DNA of 6,139 bases from Clostridia bacterium. GTDB lineage: Bacteria > Aerophobota > Aerophobia > Aerophobales > AE-B3A. The position numbers and the translations under genes are program-made. Where the stretch lies: the NCBI GenBank assembly GCA_009618505.1, contig WJOQ01000323.1, positions 1 to 6,139 on the forward strand, read 5' to 3'. Positions 5,018 through 6,139 of the stretch are shown here, piece by piece. The notes under the pieces were generated by a model. The model saw only the letters and a program-made list of their open reading frames with translations, was not told the origin of the DNA and did not search any database. How positions within the stretch are numbered: the stretch's first letter is position 1; each line of letters begins with the position of its first letter.

Positions 5018-5593
5018 ATGAAGAATCTAAAAGGAACAAAAACGGAAAAGAATCTCCTGGCTGCTTTTGCTGGAGAATCACAAGCCAGAAATCGCTACAG
5101 CTATTTTGGCTCTCAGGCTGGGAAAGAGGGTTACCAACAAATAATGGGATTTTTTCTGGAAACTGCAGCCAATGAAAAGGAACATGCCAAGAGGCTATTC
5201 AAGTTCTTAAAAGGTGGTGAGGTGGAGATTAAAGCTGCATTTCCTGCCGGGGTTATTGGAGATAGCAAAGAAAATCTCAAGGCAGCTGCTGCCGGGGAAA
5301 ATCATGAGCATACGAAGATGTACCCTGAGTTTGCTGAAGTAGCAGAAAAAGAGGGTTTCCAGGAAATAGCTTATGTATTCAGGGCAATAGCAGTGGCAGA
5401 AACGCAGCACGAAAAACGATATTTAGATCTGCTTGAAAACATTGAAAAGGGTAGAGTCTTCAAACGAGAAAGCATGGTAAGGTGGAAATGCAGAAACTGC
5501 GGATATATACATGAGGGAACCGAAGCACCAGAAGAGTGTCCAGCCTGTGCGCATCCAAAGGCATATTTTGAACTGTTAGGTGAGAATTATTAA
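5018..5593 (+). CDS. rbr: Rubrerythrin (NADH-linked peroxidase of anaerobes)
   Basis: The product has 191 residues, the length of classical rubrerythrins. The N-terminal four-helix diiron domain has Glu20 (AGESQARNRY), Glu53 and His56 (NEKEHAKR), Glu94 and Glu97 (GENHEHTKMYPEF), and Glu128 and His131 (AETQHEKRY). The C-terminal rubredoxin domain has Cys158/Cys161 (CRNCGYIHEG) and Cys174/Cys177 (CPACAHPKAYFE), binding one Fe(Cys)4. In the family, electrons pass from a rubredoxin or NAD(P)H-dependent reductase through the FeCys4 centre to the diiron site, where H2O2 is reduced to water in the cytoplasm. It starts 14 bp after perR, with AAAGGAG (5002-5008) overlapping the perR stop, so it is the second gene of a PerR-controlled operon. 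All ligands are present and it looks fully functional. Confidence 0.97.
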   Translation: MKNLKGTKTEKNLLAAFAGESQARNRYSYFGSQAGKEGYQQIMGFFLETAANEKEHAKRLFKFLKGGEVEIKAAFPAGVIGDSKENLKAAAAGENHEHTKMYPEFAEVAEKEGFQEIAYVFRAIAVAETQHEKRYLDLLENIEKGRVFKRESMVRWKCRNCGYIHEGTEAPEECPACAHPKAYFELLGENY

Positions 5594-5625
5594 AAGTAGT
5601 AACGTTAGCGCAAGTTAGTCATAAC

Positions 5626-5659
5626 AAAAAAGTATCCCGTAGATTGCGAAAAGGGGTAC
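5626..5659 (-). terminator. Terminator-like hairpin facing the minus strand, between rbr and the PAS gene
   Basis: GTATCCC (5632-5638) pairs with GGGGTAC (5653-5659) over 7 bp, one of them a T-G pair, with a 14-nt loop. A run of six A at 5626-5631 becomes six T after the hairpin on the minus strand. It therefore has the form of a Rho-independent terminator for leftward transcription, although no leftward gene is visible to its right in the window. On the + strand the hairpin lacks a T tract and would at most weaken readthrough from rubrerythrin. Confidence 0.45.
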
Positions 5660-5711
5660 AACAGTAAATTCATTGGGAGATTCCATAAAAAGCAGAAAGA
5701 GAGGTAATATC

Positions 5712-6139
5712 ATGAGTGAAATAGTTGGAAAGGAAAATAGAAAGCAGGTGGTATTTGAAACAGGAGAATTCTTAACAGAGGAGCTGGAAGCAGTTCTCAA
5801 TACCCTGCCTGTTGATATCACCTTTGTCGATAAAGAGGATAGAGTCCGCTACTTCAGCCAGTCCAAAGAGAGGATTTTTCCCAGAACCAAGGCCATCATT
5901 GGCCGCAAGGTTCAGCAATGCCATCCCCAAAAGAGTCTGCATGTAGTAGAAGAGATTTTAAATGATTTTAGAGAAGATAAGAGAGATAGAGCAGAGTTCT
6001 GGATCAGTTTAGAAGGACGGCTTATTTATATCCGCTACTTTGCCGTTCGGGATAAGGCTGAGAAATATCTCGGATGTCTGGAGGTAACTCAGGACATCAC
6101 CGATATAAAAAAGATTGAGGAAGAAAAGAGGTTGTTATA
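5712..6139 (+). CDS. PAS-domain protein related to the PAS part of DUF438 proteins (3' end outside window)
   Basis: The open frame gives 142 residues and runs off the right edge. The start at 5712 has AGAGAGGT upstream (5697-5704). After about 25 residues comes one PAS domain: LNTLPVDITFVDKEDRVRYF (29-48), then IFPRTKAIIGRKVQQCHPQK (55-74), then a Trp-containing strand near FWISLEGRLIYIRYF and LGCLEVTQDITDIKKI. This matches the PAS type (PAS_10) found at the C-terminus of DUF438/hemerythrin proteins. Here no DUF438 or hemerythrin part precedes it. In relatives the protein ends soon after the QDIT motif, so this is probably a short single-domain sensor of about 150 residues, but more may lie beyond the edge. 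The conserved CHP (70-72) might contact a cofactor; no ligand can be assigned. It lies 118 bp after rubrerythrin and could be cotranscribed. Confidence 0.85.
   Translation, partial: MSEIVGKENRKQVVFETGEFLTEELEAVLNTLPVDITFVDKEDRVRYFSQSKERIFPRTKAIIGRKVQQCHPQKSLHVVEEILNDFREDKRDRAEFWISLEGRLIYIRYFAVRDKAEKYLGCLEVTQDITDIKKIEEEKRLL

Noticed and set aside
3537..5615. GTTAGCGCA occurring at 3537-3545 and again near 5604-5612
   Set aside because: Shared 9-mers are expected many times by chance in 6 kb, and the flanks do not match; no attachment site or integron core is supported.
5615..5821. 68-codon minus-strand frame over the rbr-PAS gap
   Set aside because: Most of it is antisense to the PAS gene; it has no ribosome site or domain, and the terminator-like hairpin lies inside its 3' end.
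1..6139. CRISPR arrays, insertion sequences or prophage signals
   Set aside because: No regularly spaced repeats, transposase or integrase genes, or terminal inverted repeats are visible.

Overview
The window looks like a piece of chromosome from a strictly anaerobic or microaerophilic, uncultured-type bacterium. It is AT-leaning, has strong AAAGGAG-type ribosome binding sites, and carries peroxide and iron defence genes typical of anaerobes: rubrerythrin, further ferritin-like diiron proteins, a PerR-type regulator and a VIT1/CCC1-type metal transporter. I cannot assign a phylum from the sequence alone.

Layout, left to right. (1) The 3' end of a metallo-beta-lactamase-fold hydrolase on the + strand (1-223). 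(2) A hairpin terminator (244-289) between this gene and a convergent minus-strand gene for a small secreted helical protein (294-770). (3) A minus-strand operon, read right to left from a promoter near 3477-3504: ferritin-like protein 1 (2861-3373), ferritin-like protein 2 (2321-2803), an ECF sigma factor (1731-2303), and a three-helix membrane protein with a predicted extracytoplasmic beta-rich domain (976-1734). The last overlaps the sigma gene by ATGA and is the natural candidate for its anti-sigma or sensor partner. (4) A 333-bp divergent intergenic region (3374-3706). (5) A + strand VIT1/CCC1-family Fe/Mn transporter (3707-4453). (6) A + strand pair, perR (4587-5003) and rubrerythrin (5018-5593), behind a promoter whose -10 hexamer lies inside a perfect 15-bp PerR box (4546-4560). 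(7) The start of a short PAS-domain protein (5712 to the right edge, incomplete).

How the parts may work together (inference). PerR would sense peroxide through its metal site and release its own promoter, raising rubrerythrin, which reduces H2O2. The VIT1-like transporter and the two ferritin-like proteins would handle the iron that makes peroxide dangerous. The second regulatory arm is the less familiar part: an ECF sigma factor in one operon with two diiron proteins and a membrane protein that has no recognisable classical anti-sigma motif. The small secreted protein further left may be an output or partner of that arm. Two independent regulators, PerR and the sigma factor, thus flank one iron/peroxide gene set.
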